Origin: Phanerochaete sordida
Taxonomy: Eukaryota; Basidiomycota; Agaricomycetes; Polyporales; Phanerochaetaceae
DNA: 54,107 nt
Reading direction: 5' to 3'
NCBI GenBank assembly: GCA_019973155.2
Contig: BPQB01000130.1
Coordinates: forward strand, 1-54,107
Part shown: positions 22,301-32,201 of the stretch, one piece after another
Layout: every line of letters starts with the position of its first letter
Numbering within the stretch: position 1 is the stretch's first letter
Made by a program: the position numbers and the translations under genes
The notes under the pieces: model-generated
Told to the model about the DNA's origin: nothing
What the model saw: the letters and a program-made list of their open reading frames with translations, nothing else
The model's database searches: none

Positions 22301-24410
22301 ACCATTTGGCTCGTCTGCTGCAGGTGGTAGATCGTTGCCAAGAAAGAAGCGCTTTCGTTCAAGACAAAATGTGCGCCAGGATGCAGTAGCCTTCACCCTC
22401 CGAGAGAATGCAGGTGAAGGTGAGTCTGAGAACTGTCGGAGGCTGGGAGCGTATTCCCAAGGGGTGGGAGAAATGGATGAATCACCGTCTTGCATAGTGA
22501 TGGCTTGGAGGATAGCTTCTGTGTCAATTGCAACATTGGCAGAAGGAGGTAAAGTGGCCAAAGACTGAACCATGGAAGACAGAGAGCCTCGGACGACTTG
22601 ATTGAACGTAGACTGGTTCTGGGTACGCAGTGGAGGGGGAGACCGGGGAATGCAGGATTTACCATCTTCCATGGTAATGGCCTGAAGAATGGAGTTGACG
22701 TTGACATGAATATTGAAGGAGGGAGGCAAGGCTGCCAAGGACTGAAGCATGGAAAACACAGAGTCTCTGACAACTTGATTGACTGCAGAAAGATTCTGAG
22801 TAGGCAATGGAGATGTGCTGCCTGCATCAGGCAGTGGACGTGCTGCACTTTACAGCATGTGAGTACTAATCTTTATGAGGGAATGAAAAGACAATGCTCA
22901 CGTCATTAGATGTGCAGCGTGCAGCACATCAGGAACAGCAGAAGAAGACGCATCCAATGGCTGAGGTAACACAGGAGGCCCAGAAGAAAAGTCATGAGAA
23001 TAGACAATGGAGTAGCGATAGGCCCAGTTGCACTTGACAGGCTCCGAAGTAAGAGAGAGGGGAGGAGTTAGAACGTGGTGGTGCAGGCTGGAGTAGTTGA
23101 TGCCGCCATAGCCAGTGAGCTCTACAACGAATCCGACTTCAGGGAAGTACATAAAGCCTGGATGTACTTGCTTGAAGGGCACATTTGATCCATAGACCAT
23201 GGTGACCATAGCACCATACTCGTCATCTGGGTCAAAGCTCCGAGAAGGTGTCCGGGTACCAAACACATGGAGGTCTGTTAGAGAGCTGAAAGCGATCTTC
23301 GCAGAAGTGAACTGAGGCTCAGAGAGAGCACCAATACGTGGAGCATTCAGAATTGATAGCCTAGAGCGTATTGGACCACGGCAGTTGAATGGAATACTGT
23401 CACTAGTGATCGCTGCCGCAAGAGACGATAGCTGCAGGTAATTTAGCAATCATGATATCTGTCTAGGTGGACAGAGGCCTGTACCTCAATGATCTCTGCA
23501 TGGTATTGCTCAACAGCTGTCGGAGTATCAGAAGTATTTTGTGTCCAAGCGTCCCAGATAGGGTAGGCACGGTGTTCTTCTATGGTTGGTCCCTCTGAAG
23601 AATGCACCATTCTTTCGTATTCCGTACCACCCACTATAGCATCTTTCACAGAGCGAGGAAGGGAAGATCTGCGCAGGGGCTGTGGACCTAGAACCAGGTC
23701 ACAGAGTGCTCTGCTTGTAGTTTGCATAGTGGGGTTGGATTTAGTACTGTACACCACAGCCTTAGGCCAGAGAAACAAGAATATAAGAACAGGTTGGCGT
23801 ACACGAGCTGGACAACGTCTGCAAAGTGGAAGTCTTTCATTGCAGTATCTTCAAGCTGATCCTGGTCACGAATGAACAGGTAGTCTCCCTTGTTGAGAAA
23901 TCCTAGACCTAAGACAGAAAAGAACAAGCCCACTTTAGTAGCAGCGATGACGAAAAACAATAAAACTCTAGTGCAGGAGGTAAAACCTGATGCAGCGTAG
24001 AGGTAGTGCTCTTGAATGTGAGAGGTAAAACCTCACACATCTCCAAGCTGAAGGAGAATGGACCAGCAGGCAAAGCAACTCTTACCAAGGTTGACACAGT
24101 CCTTCACACTTTCCACCGTCCCATCGCTCAACGTCCTTTTCAACACCTGGCTCAGGTACTCCTGGGTCAGAGGCCAGACAAGGACAATGTGCCGTCCATG
24201 TTCCCGCCGAGGACTAGGAACCAGAGGGTGTTTGGAAGAGACCCAAGCTGTGGTGAAACCGGGGCGATGGTTCTTTTCGCGGAGGGGGAGGTCCAAGCAC
24301 ATCTCCAGGTCAGAAAACCTGGGGTGTTTCTTGGAAATCAGAAGGGGCAAGTTGTAAGGAGGCAAGGCAGCCATATCAGATGAGTTCGAGGAGCTGCAAG
24401 GAGGTGGCAA
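19388..24410 (-). CDS. Y2: giant multi-exon paralogue of Y1, degenerate 2OG-Fe(II)-type fold
   Basis: Ten exons join in phase: 24410-24086, 23908-23805, 23760-23485, 23431-22902, 22847-21844, 21796-21722, 21674-21600, 21553-21464, 21421-21338, 21285-19388. They total 4461 nt (1486 aa). One junction uses an AAG acceptor (22848), and the acceptor at 21422 rather than the nearer CAG links the front and back halves. Segments: GRHIVLVWP and NKGDYLFIRDQ (BAH-like); a beta block with FPEVGFVVELTGYGGINY, a histidine at LHHH and YRYSIVY, resembling the dioxygenase double-stranded helix. The first metal site seen as HTD in Y1 is missing here, so Y2 is probably not catalytic. Then come a duplicated LQAITM unit, serine/acidic stretches with a long glutamate run, and a C-terminal helical domain (WLEGFVDKIIDGI, GPLVAYQLVADYIQAG). 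Intron 1 carries two hairpins. Confidence 0.72.
21555..21843 (-). repeat. Tandemly duplicated mini-exon plus intron in Y2
   Basis: Two consecutive 75-nt exons (21796-21722 and 21674-21600), each starting after a phase-1 A with A(G/A)CGTAAGC and ending AGCAAGA, are separated by introns of 45-47 nt that are themselves similar. The end of the preceding exon and the start of the next carry the same motifs, so a unit of about 122 bp has been copied. Y1 lacks it. Confidence 0.75.
21999..22051 (-). repeat. CTT/CCT microsatellite encoding a glutamate run
   Basis: A run of TTC, CTC and CCT triplets on the plus strand is read on the minus strand as about 18 consecutive acidic residues in Y2 exon 5. 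Confidence 0.9.
22472..22801 (-). repeat. Internal 177-bp duplication in Y2
   Basis: Two units of about 50 residues, offset by 59 residues, share NQVVR(D/G)S, MxQSLAxLPPS and ILQAITM(E/Q)DG. Y1 has a single diverged unit (LLLQAITMRSGDS), so the duplication arose in Y2. Confidence 0.85.
23973..23993 (-). repeat. GGTTTTACC hairpin, copy 3 (Y2 intron 1)
   Basis: Sense arms GCATCAGGT and ACCTCCTGC around TTT; seven of nine positions pair. It is the weakest member. It lies 64 nt before the 3' splice site of Y2 intron 1. Confidence 0.55.
24018..24038 (-). repeat. GGTTTTACC hairpin, copy 4 (Y2 intron 1)
   Basis: Sense arms GTGTGAGGT and ACCTCTCAC around TTT; eight of nine pair. Lies 47 nt after the 5' splice site of the 177-nt intron 1 (24085-23909). 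Confidence 0.65.
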
Positions 24411-24479
24411 GGATAGAGATGGTGGAGGAAGACAAGAGGAAAGCGGGAAATGGAGAGGTGACCGCTAGAGGAGTGCTTA

Positions 24480-24552
24480 GTCAAAGCTGTTAACGTACGG
24501 TTTCCTGCGTCGCCATCAAAGATGCAGGAAACCATACGTTAAGCTTTTTGAC
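24480..24552. repeat. 32-bp inverted repeat upstream of Y2
   Basis: Arms 24480-24511 and 24521-24552 (about 26 of 32 matching) flank a 9-nt spacer. Both arms share the inner block GGTTTCCTGC and outer GTCAAA. It lies 70-140 nt before the Y2 start, in the otherwise gene-free stretch 24411-24711. It may be a leader stem-loop or a small foldback element. Confidence 0.7.
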
Positions 24553-24711
24553 TCATCCATCAAACTTTGTTGATCCAGGCGCCCAACAGGTGCTACGTCA
24601 TAGGGCGCCAGTTCCACGCTGTCGGTCTTTCATAATTAAGTTGTGTACAAGCTTACTGATCTATGTACAGAAAGATGCAAGTTCCAAAGGTGTATACTGA
24701 CTAGGAAAGAT

Positions 24712-27700
24712 CTATCTTGAAGGCTGCAGCACATTATGCAATCTACTGTACTTACATAAGGCATGTTCTATCATAATCCAGTCCAACTCTATCTTAGCAC
24801 ACACGTCTGAGTCTAGGTTACTCTGTAGGTACTCCATCAACGTCTCCAAGGCATGAAGTACATCCTGAACTGACACTGCTTGTAAACCTGGAGGCAGCAG
24901 ACCAAGAAGGCGAAGGCCTTTCAAAGCACCTTTGTTCAAAGTATGAACAAATGCGGCGATCTCAGACAAAGAAAGTGGAGGGATAAGGCCAGCTTGAACA
25001 TAGTCCGCGACCAACAGGTAGGCAGTGAGGGGTCCCACATTCCTGAACTTGTGGTGTGGGCTCATTCTTGGGGACTTGGGATGAAGACCCATGAGAAACT
25101 GATACACAGATGCGGCGGAAGGGGTGGGGGAATCTTGGAGAAATGGCCCCCAGGCTGCGGAAGCCTTCCACAAATCCTCTATGATGCTTGGGTCGCGATG
25201 ACGATTGGATGTTCCATAAGCTCCCATGTCAGCGAAGTAAGAGGGAGGTTTCTTGTCTTCATCCTTGGCCTTGTCATAGAACTTCTTCCACGCTTCAAAA
25301 CTTAAGAAGTAGACTTGTCCATCGTCCAAAACTACAGGAGCACCGTATGTCACAGCTCGGAAGACCAGGGCACTGAAAAAGGCTTCTCGACTGCATAGTA
25401 ATTGAGGGTCGTAGGGTCCAGGTGATGCGGCTTGAGCGATGTACAGAGAAGGAGCTCGTTGGCGGAATGGAAGATAGAAGTCTGCGTTACCAGCCACTTG
25501 TGCAACCCAGCCAACTCCCGTGCTAGTTGTCACAGGGCCAGGTAGGTTAAGCAAAGGCAGGAGCGATCGGATGAAGTGGAGGAATAAGCCCAAGTGTTTG
25601 TCTACGAGGGGGGACGGCACTGTGTACCATTGTGCGTATATAGACTCCAGCTTGCGAAGATCGTTGTGTTGGTCTGTGCCTGCTCTTGCAATAGGGAGCG
25701 TCTTGAGAGCAGCGATATAGTTTTCAAATGTTGATCGTCGCACCACCTTGAGGAAGCGACTGGGAAGAACCTGAAGATGTAGGGCTTGAAAGGCTGTGTA
25801 GGTTGCTGGTAGGTAGAGTATACCATGGGAAGTGTATGACAGGGTGATAGACAAGAACCGTGCCTTGGCGTAGGCAAGTTTGTCCTTGGGAAAGCCTAGC
25901 CATTCCGCCAAGATGACCATGAGGTGTTCAAAGACTTCTGCGAGCACCTCTGGTTCGGTGTAGACCTTCGCTTGAACAGCAACCTGAACAGAGGAAATGT
26001 CTGGGATGCTCATGAGAGATGGGGAGTATTTGGCGGGACTGTACGTGATCCGTTGATGTTTGTTGGTTTTGAGATTGGCACAAACATCCCGAGCGAGATG
26101 ATGATACCATTGATCGCGATGCTTGTCAGATATTCCTTCCATAGCCTTGTCCACCAGCCCCTCCAGCCAGTGGAACGCCAGCTGATAGAAGCCAAGGTAC
26201 TCGTGACGTAGGATGGCGGATTGAATCTCTGCCTTCGCTCCGTACTTGGCTAACTTGTCTGCGAGTTTCCAATAGCCCGGAAAGCTGGTCAACGTGGCTA
26301 TGGAGCAGCCGGCGGTGGGAAGTGTGATCAACAGAGAAGCCAAGATGTTCTGTTCCGTGGCAGTAACAACAGCATCTGAAGCAGAAATGTCTGCTTGATC
26401 GCTAAGGGCGCTAAGTTGTGATACCGCTGTGTCCAGGCTCTTGGACAGAGCTTGCAAATATTCTGGTGTAAACGTGAGCAAAAAACGCGGCGTAGCATAA
26501 TGTGGATCTCACTGCCGCGCTTCAACTCCGTGGCCATTATGCCAAGTTCATCGTCCGAATCTATCATGTCACACATTAACTTTACGCTCACGTCATTTAT
26601 TATCTTTTATGACTAACCAGACTGCGAACTCTGCCTACGTTCACTACGGCGAAGAGGAGTGGTACTGTTCCCACTGACAAGCTCAGGTGGTCCCGGTATG
26701 TAACGAGCCCTGGTCTGCTGTAGTGTATCCAGGACGGAGGACGAAGCAGGCACATTAACGTGCCCGCCCAACGCCTTAGCGACTTGACGTTTTTCCTTGC
26801 CAGTGAGAGGCGCAGCTGTAGCGCGGAGCCCTTGAAAAATATTAAGACGACGGTCCAGTATATGTGCAACGCCAACAAACGTACGTTTCGTCGCTGGAGC
26901 CCCTGAGGAAGGACCTCGCTTTCGTCCGCGACCGTTCGAATTTCCACCTGGGTTCTTGGTCAGCGGGGTGGAATACCATGAGAGCTGCACTCACTTCTAT
27001 CTTTCTTAGCAGTGCTAGCGTCGTCGGACTTATTCGCTTCTTCCTCCTCTGGGGGCGTGTTCTCTTCATCGGCGGGTGACAGGAGCTCATCACGGGCTTC
27101 CCCAAGCACCAACTGTGCTCCTTCCTTTAGGCTACCATGATGATTGGGGACAACAGCCGTTCGTGCCTTGCAGAAGTTCTGCCACCGTTGGTTGACGGCC
27201 ACTCGATCGTCAGGTGGGGAGGTGGATGGATCAGACGTATCGAATTGAGTAGTCCTTGGAGCTTCTGGCCAAGGTCCTGCGTGAAAGCGGCTGTCGCCAG
27301 ATCGCATGGTGATAGCCTGAAGCAGTAGGTCGGTGTCGACTTGCACGTCCCAAGTCTTTGGCATCTGAGCTACGGCCCACACGACGAACATAACCAATGC
27401 CCGCGCAAGGAAGATGAACATGGACTTGGTCTCCATGATCGCGGTTCCGTCTCTGATGAAGGAGGCCGGTTCGGAATTGGCAATGCTTGGACGAGCTCTC
27501 CTAACCACAACGTAAGTACGCAGCTACAAGGAGATGACGCCGGCGGACGAATGACGTACTCGAACAGCTGCATGTCAGGTCTAACGGCGAACATTTGCGT
27601 GGAGCCGGAGTTGCTGAAGGGCGTCGGAAGAACGGACATGACCGCTTTGCCGTTCAGGGGACGAGCGTGAGGGTAATGTACAAGAACAAGGCGATACGCC

Positions 27701-29297
27701 CAAGGCTGGTACGCTTCTGCTGTCAACGGCACGGGCGCGCGTCCGCCGTGCCAGTTACGACCGCAAAAATTAATTGCTCCAAGTCCACCAAGCTTGACAG
27801 CGAAGCCTACTTCAGGGAAGAACAGAGCACCGGGGTCGTACTGGTCGGGTAGATCAGAACAGAACAACATAGATGTAACCGCGCCGTCGGAGTCTGAGAA
27901 ATCGGTGTGATAACATCCAAAAGCACCAAGTTGAGTTGCATGTTGACCTAGCAAGTACGGAAATCAGCGTAAGCAAAAGGGCTAGCACATCACCACTCAC
28001 TAGATGAACCAGAAGGCAGCCCTACGTCTATGCCGATCTCGTCAGGCGTGGTAGGTGACGAAGCGGTTTGGGATGGATGAGATGGCGAAGCGGACGAAGA
28101 TGCACCACCTTGGTACGAATCGGCGGCGGAAATGTTTACTTGGATGGCAGTAAACGCTATGTTCTCGTCCGAGCCAAGGTGAGGTAGGTTGACGGCAGAC
28201 GATTGTTCTCGAATGAGCTTCTGGGCCTTAACAGGTATGGTTTTCCAAGCAACCATGGCGACACGAGACGAGATCTAAAAAGCAGAAGGATTACAGGCTG
28301 GCAGAACGCGCATGAATTAAATCAACCCACCTTCAGAATCTCTGGTCGTAACTGATTATTTTCGGGCAAATCCTCTACCGACTCGGGCAGTGGCTCAAAG
28401 CGACTATTTTTCCCCCACCGCACAGGGCTATAAATCGACGTTGGGAACTGGTCCATAGCGCAAAGCTGGTACGCTCTCGTGTTAGGCTGCACGCTGTCGG
28501 GGTTTTCTGTACGCTCGAAGTGTGTGCCGCCTTTGAAAGGACCGTTCGGAGGACCAGTCGGCCTGAGTGGGGAACGAAGATTACGTTCCCCGAGGATCAT
28601 GTCTCGAACGTAAACCATGTCCACGTTGAGCTCTCGAGGAAGAATTCGCCTATACAACGTAAGCAATAGTATACGAAAAGCGAAGGAACGCCTTACTCAA
28701 AGTCGACGAGATTGCAATAGTACCAGTCTTCCTCTGCTTTTCCAGGATCTTGAGTTAGGTGTCGGATGAAGACGTAGTCTCCAGGACTCAAATAATCAAT
28801 GCCTACGTCAAGTACAGACATCAGATCGGGCCAAAAAGTGTCGACGACAGGCACGCGACCGTATTCTAATACTGGAAGTAAAACCTCGAGTAATAGCGGA
28901 TGAACAGCACAGTAGAGATAGTAATGTCCGAAGTAAAACCTCGAACAATACACCATACAAGTGCGGAAGGAACCAGGGACGGGGAAACGTGAGGGACCAA
29001 GGACATACCAAGCGCAGAAAGATCTTCTCGCCAGCTGGGCGCTCGCTCTTGCGACACTCGAGAATTAATGCGTTTGAGGTAAGCTGGCTCAGGCGACCAC
29101 AGCAGAACGTAGTGACGGCCGTACTCGCGATGTTCAGAAGGGACAAGAGGATGGTGGGGACGGATCCATGGCGTGGTCATGCCGGCCTTGCCTGCTCGAT
29201 TCGGAAGGTCCAGTCGACTGCAGAGGTCGGTGAAACGTTGGTGTGCCTCGAACACAATAACACCGGATGTATGAAAAGGGTCTGATGCGCTCTCCAT
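24712..29297 (-). CDS. Y1: giant multi-exon protein with 2OG-Fe(II) dioxygenase-like domain
   Basis: Nine exons join in phase: 29297-29009, 28802-28697, 28649-28331, 28274-28001, 27947-27560, 27500-26995, 26947-26618, 26560-26513, 26462-24712. They total 4011 nt (1336 aa). Intron 26617-26561 removes an apparent stop and joins two long frames. The N-terminus MESASDPFHTSG is followed by YGRHYVLLWSPE and SPGDYVFIRHL (BAH-like). Exon 5 reads GCYHTDFSDSDGAVTSML, FFPEVGFAVKLGGLGAINF, NWHGG and YRLVLVHY. The order H-x-D, distal H about 50 residues on, then R fits the metal and 2-oxoglutarate sites of TET/JBP- and prolyl-hydroxylase-type oxygenases. That is my inference from pattern alone. A basic/acidic linker and a conserved helical C-domain (WLEGLVDKAMEGI, GPLTAYLLVADYVQAG) follow. 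The upstream leader and intron 1 each hold two hairpins. Y1 and Y2 are tandem paralogues. Confidence 0.75.
28871..28891 (-). repeat. GGTTTTACT hairpin, copy 5 (Y1 intron 1)
   Basis: Sense arms ACTCGAGGT and ACTTCCAGT around TTT: one G-U and one C-C mismatch. 68 nt before the 3' splice site of Y1 intron 1. Confidence 0.7.
28926..28946 (-). repeat. GGTTTTACT hairpin, copy 6 (Y1 intron 1)
   Basis: Sense arms GTTCGAGGT and ACTTCGGAC around TTT: all nine positions pair, two as G-U. Lies 62 nt after the 5' splice site of the 206-nt intron 1 (29008-28803). Confidence 0.8.
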
Positions 29298-29727
29298 GAT
29301 GCTGGACTGCCAGGAAACGAGAGTGTGGACGGGAAGTGGACGACCTGGAGAGACCAGAGAAACGAAGGCAGAAAAGTCCTGAGGTGATTTGTCATTTCAT
29401 TTCACGTACGCCGCGACACCATGGTGTCCTGGTGTACGTGTAACGAAAAGAGTAAGCAAGGAAATCGCTCACTCAGGATAGGCTTGCTTACGGGGTATGG
29501 AGTGTCGGGAGTCGGGCGTTGAGCAACAAATGGGGAAACAGGTCGGCCCAGCCAATCATTGCAGGCCATAAAACCAGGGCAGACCAATGTACAGTCAGCG
29601 TAGCAATCGATGTAGGATGAAGGTGCAAGCAGAGGCCAGAGCAGGAAGAATGGAGGTACCGACGACCTGGAATCGATCGAGGCATGAAAAGTGTCTGCAC
29701 AACGGACAGAGTGGAAATGCGATACAA

Positions 29728-29750
29728 GCTGAGTGGTAAAACCACTCAGC
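29728..29750 (-). repeat. GGTTTTACC hairpin, copy 7 (Y1 leader)
   Basis: Sense arms GCTGAGTGGT and ACCACTCAGC around TTT: ten Watson-Crick pairs. 29 nt downstream of copy 8. Confidence 0.9.
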
Positions 29751-29779
29751 ATGTCCACAGAGGAGAACAGAGCAGCCAT

Positions 29780-29800
29780 CTACGAGGTAAAACCTCGTAG
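29780..29800 (-). repeat. GGTTTTACC hairpin, copy 8 (Y1 leader)
   Basis: Sense arms CTACGAGGT and ACCTCGTAG around TTT: nine Watson-Crick pairs, with a stem sequence different from all other copies. Confidence 0.9.
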
Positions 29801-30112
29801 AAGGTGGAGGGAGGGAGGAGGAACGACGGTGGCAGAAGGACTGTCCCAATAGGGAAGTTAGAGCTCGCCAACAAAGCACGTGGCCACAACCTCGGACACC
29901 GAGGATAATCGGCCAACAGGTCCGGGCCATGTGGACAGAGCGCTTGCACGCAGGCTATGATGTCACAGACTTTTCACGTGACTGACCCACCGCGCGAGGC
30001 ACACGTGTTCAGAGCGCTCACCCCCCTTTCAGCGTCTGGACTTCTCTTCTCCATCCCACCTCCCACCGCCTCCCGCCGCCTCCCGCCGCCTCCCGCCACA
30101 TCGTCTGCCATT

Positions 30113-30133
30113 GTGAGCGGTTTTACCGCTCAC
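30113..30133 (+). repeat. GGTTTTACC hairpin, copy 9 (Z leader)
   Basis: Arms GTGAGCGGT and ACCGCTCAC around TTT: nine perfect pairs, about 90 nt before the Z start and 138 nt after the CACGTGAC box. No second copy was found in this leader. Confidence 0.9.
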
Positions 30134-30221
30134 ATTGAGCTCCACGACAATCGTCATCAACACCGAACTAATCACGTTCCTCAAATCGTCACCCCGGCCA
30201 CTCTTTGCTTCGCTATCCACC

Positions 30222-31426
30222 ATGTCTTCGCCCACCTCCAACACCACCAACCTCATCCCGCGGCCTAGGAACGTATCGTCATGTCGTTCAGCAAGCGGCG
30301 TGTCTGATTTTACCGAGGAAGAGCGAAAAAAGTTCAAGGTGCGCGCGGAAACCTGGATGCCGACGCCACACGGATTGACTAACTATTGTCGTACAGTCGC
30401 ACTCTCGTATCCAATATAAAGCATGCTTAAACCCGCAGGAACTATGGGACGATCAGGAGAAAGAAGCAGTCGATTCACTGATCAAGAACGTACGTTCTCG
30501 ATTTGCGTACACTATCGCATGCTAATTGGACACCAGATGCGTTCAGCTTGCCCGTTCCTGGAGCGTTTCGTCGACAGCTGGCCAGTGGAATATGTGGCGC
30601 GCACCTGGTTAGCGGCAAGGCGAGCTAAAGAGGGAAAGGCCGCCTCGCGAGGCGCCAAGTCTAAACGCAAACAAGCGTTGAAGCGCGGCCGTTCTGACGA
30701 TGTCGTGTCGGGACCGACCGAAACCAACGAGTCCTCGGAGAACGATGAGTTGGATTCCAACGCCGAGAGTGAGGTACGCCGCGCGCACATGCAATACTCA
30801 AAAATACCATGCTCATATACACCCAGGACAACATTCCTATCAAACGTCCTTGCCGTACGCCGCGAATTCGACGTGCGACGTCCAACGAGGTACCTGAGCC
30901 CACGAACGTTGCTGCCACTTCGCCAGTACGCGAATCAGCCAGTTTCGCCGCACCCGCGCGTCAGGACAAACCTACGGAGTCGCGCGTCGCCACGCCAAAG
31001 CGCCAGCTTGCGCCCTCCACGAGCGAAGCGTCTCGTGATAAGCCCAGTAATAGGGAGGAGGTGCGAAGCGTTTATGAACGCGATGCTGTTCGCCGATACT
31101 TACACCAATACTAGGATAAAGTTGACCGGGATCTTCAGCGCGTGTCGGCCGATCGTTCTCGTCGTCCGTCGCCCCCGTCTGTGGAGGAAGCACCCGGAAG
31201 CGCATCACCCAGAGCGTTCGTTCACACCTTCCTCGCCAGCATTCTCCCTGCGCCCCCTGCGTCTGACGTTGTGGAGCGATTCGTCGCCTGTGGGTTCCTG
31301 GACGAAGCTCATTTCCGCGCGTTCGCGACACTGCCGCCGCAAGAACGAGATGCATTTTTGGTGAACGACATTGGGGTCAATAAGCTATACAGTCGACTGA
31401 TTCAACACGCTGCGAACAAGTTCTGA
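30222..31426 (+). CDS. Z: 316-aa serine/basic-rich protein of unknown function
   Basis: Five exons, 30222-30338, 30439-30489, 30537-30773, 30827-31060 and 31115-31426, all phase 0, give 316 residues. The N-terminal part is helical and charged (FTEEERKKFKELWDDQEKE). A basic stretch follows (KSKRKQALKRGR), then long serine/proline/arginine-rich linkers (RSRRPSPPSVEE). The C-terminal 80 residues look folded (FVHTFLASILPAPP, VVERFVACGFLDEAHFRAF, RDAFLVNDIGVNKLYSRL), with a short helical repeat feel reminiscent of SAM-type modules, although I cannot assign one. The basic tracts suggest a nuclear protein. It is divergent from Y1 and shares its intergenic box; its leader carries one hairpin and the same promoter layout as X1 and X2. 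Confidence 0.78.
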
Positions 31427-31436
31427 GGTCATTCCC

Positions 31437-31494
31437 GCTCGCCTGTAATTTCTTGCTCACCTGTAATAACGTCTTGCTCGCCTGTAATTTCTTG
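31437..31494 (+). repeat. Short tandem repeat downstream of Z
   Basis: Three imperfect copies of GCTC(G/A)CCTGTAAT follow the Z stop within 60 nt, probably in its 3' UTR. The rest of 31495-31680 shows nothing. Confidence 0.7.
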
Positions 31495-31684
31495 AATTCT
31501 GTACGCTAGAATCATGTATATACTGTACTACTACACAAACGTTACGATGCGGTTATGCTACGAATACGAAGTCGTCGAATGACCAGCTGCGAGAGCCAGA
31601 GAGCATCCAGGCAGTATAAAGATAGCATGATACAGCTACCTTGTGTGTGGGTTGCTCTGACGTTACCGTGCACTCGATATAAGG

Positions 31685-31738
31685 CACGTGACGCATGAGC
31701 CACGCGCGCGTGAAGCGCCCTCTGAGCGTCTAGAGTTC
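31685..31738 (+). promoter_or_regulatory. X1 promoter module
   Basis: CACGTGAC at 31685-31692 is followed by CATGAGCCACGCG and CTCTGAGCGTCT. The same ordered blocks occur before X2 (35542 on) and, more loosely, before Z (29975 on), 126-138 nt upstream of the first hairpin in each. Confidence 0.65.
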
Positions 31739-31810
31739 TCGTCCTACCCTGCGACCTCTCTCTCCTGCCGCAGATCACTCCTTTCGCCTCCTACCTGTCT
31801 ACCCATCATT

Positions 31811-31831
31811 GTGAGCGGTTTTACTGCTCAC
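31811..31831 (+). repeat. GGTTTTACT hairpin, copy 10 (X1 leader)
   Basis: Arms GTGAGCGGT and ACTGCTCAC around TTT: nine pairs, one G-U. Confidence 0.88.
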
Positions 31832-31958
31832 ATTGACCTTCACCGCCGGCATACTCTTGTCAAGTCCTTCCAGGTCATCAAACTCGTCTGCCAGGCCTTC
31901 TCCGTCCCCAAACGCCAGCACAGTCAACGTCTCCGCCACCTACATCGTCTCTGTTGCT

Positions 31959-31979
31959 GCAAGCGGTTTTACCACTTGC
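31959..31979 (+). repeat. GGTTTTACC hairpin, copy 11 (X1 leader)
   Basis: Arms GCAAGCGGT and ACCACTTGC around TTT: eight pairs and a single C-A mismatch, the only C-A in the family. Followed by ATCGCTC, as in the second hairpin of X2. A probable 5' UTR intron (32142-32192) separates it from the coding start. Confidence 0.8.
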
Positions 31980-32201
31980 ATCGCTCATTCTGTGGTGTAC
32001 ACAGTAGCACGCACACACGCTCAAGTCGCACCAAACGACGGCCGAACGCCACACCAACGTCTAACACGCCACAAGCAACCTGACGTCCTCCTATCCCTTT
32101 CCACGGTAGTACAACACAGGCGTACGACGTTCTTTCGATAGGTACGTCGTACGAATAATCTAAACGATACAATAACCTGACCATTCACGCAGCTCCAACC
32201 C

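Larger units (their letters stand above)
29298..30221. promoter_or_regulatory. Divergent leader/promoter region of Y1 (-) and Z (+)
   Basis: A palindromic CACGTGAC box lies at 29975-29982 between the two genes. To the left are two minus-sense hairpins; to the right one plus-sense hairpin. A GCCTCCC-type tandem repeat at about 30060-30097 precedes the Z hairpin. Short open frames here encode the hairpins as SGFT but have no other coding support. GTGAGCGA at about 29472 on the minus strand could start a 5' UTR intron of Y1. Confidence 0.6.

Noticed and set aside
28866..28946. Y1 intron hairpin pair as an H/ACA snoRNA
   Set aside because: The stems are only about 21 nt and no convincing H box or ACA tail is placed as required.
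29402..32141. Open frames in the leaders of Y1, Z and X1 containing SGFT
   Set aside because: The two hairpins of X1 fall in different frames, the rest of each frame is low-complexity, and conserved introns and ATGs lie downstream, so these are more likely non-coding leaders.
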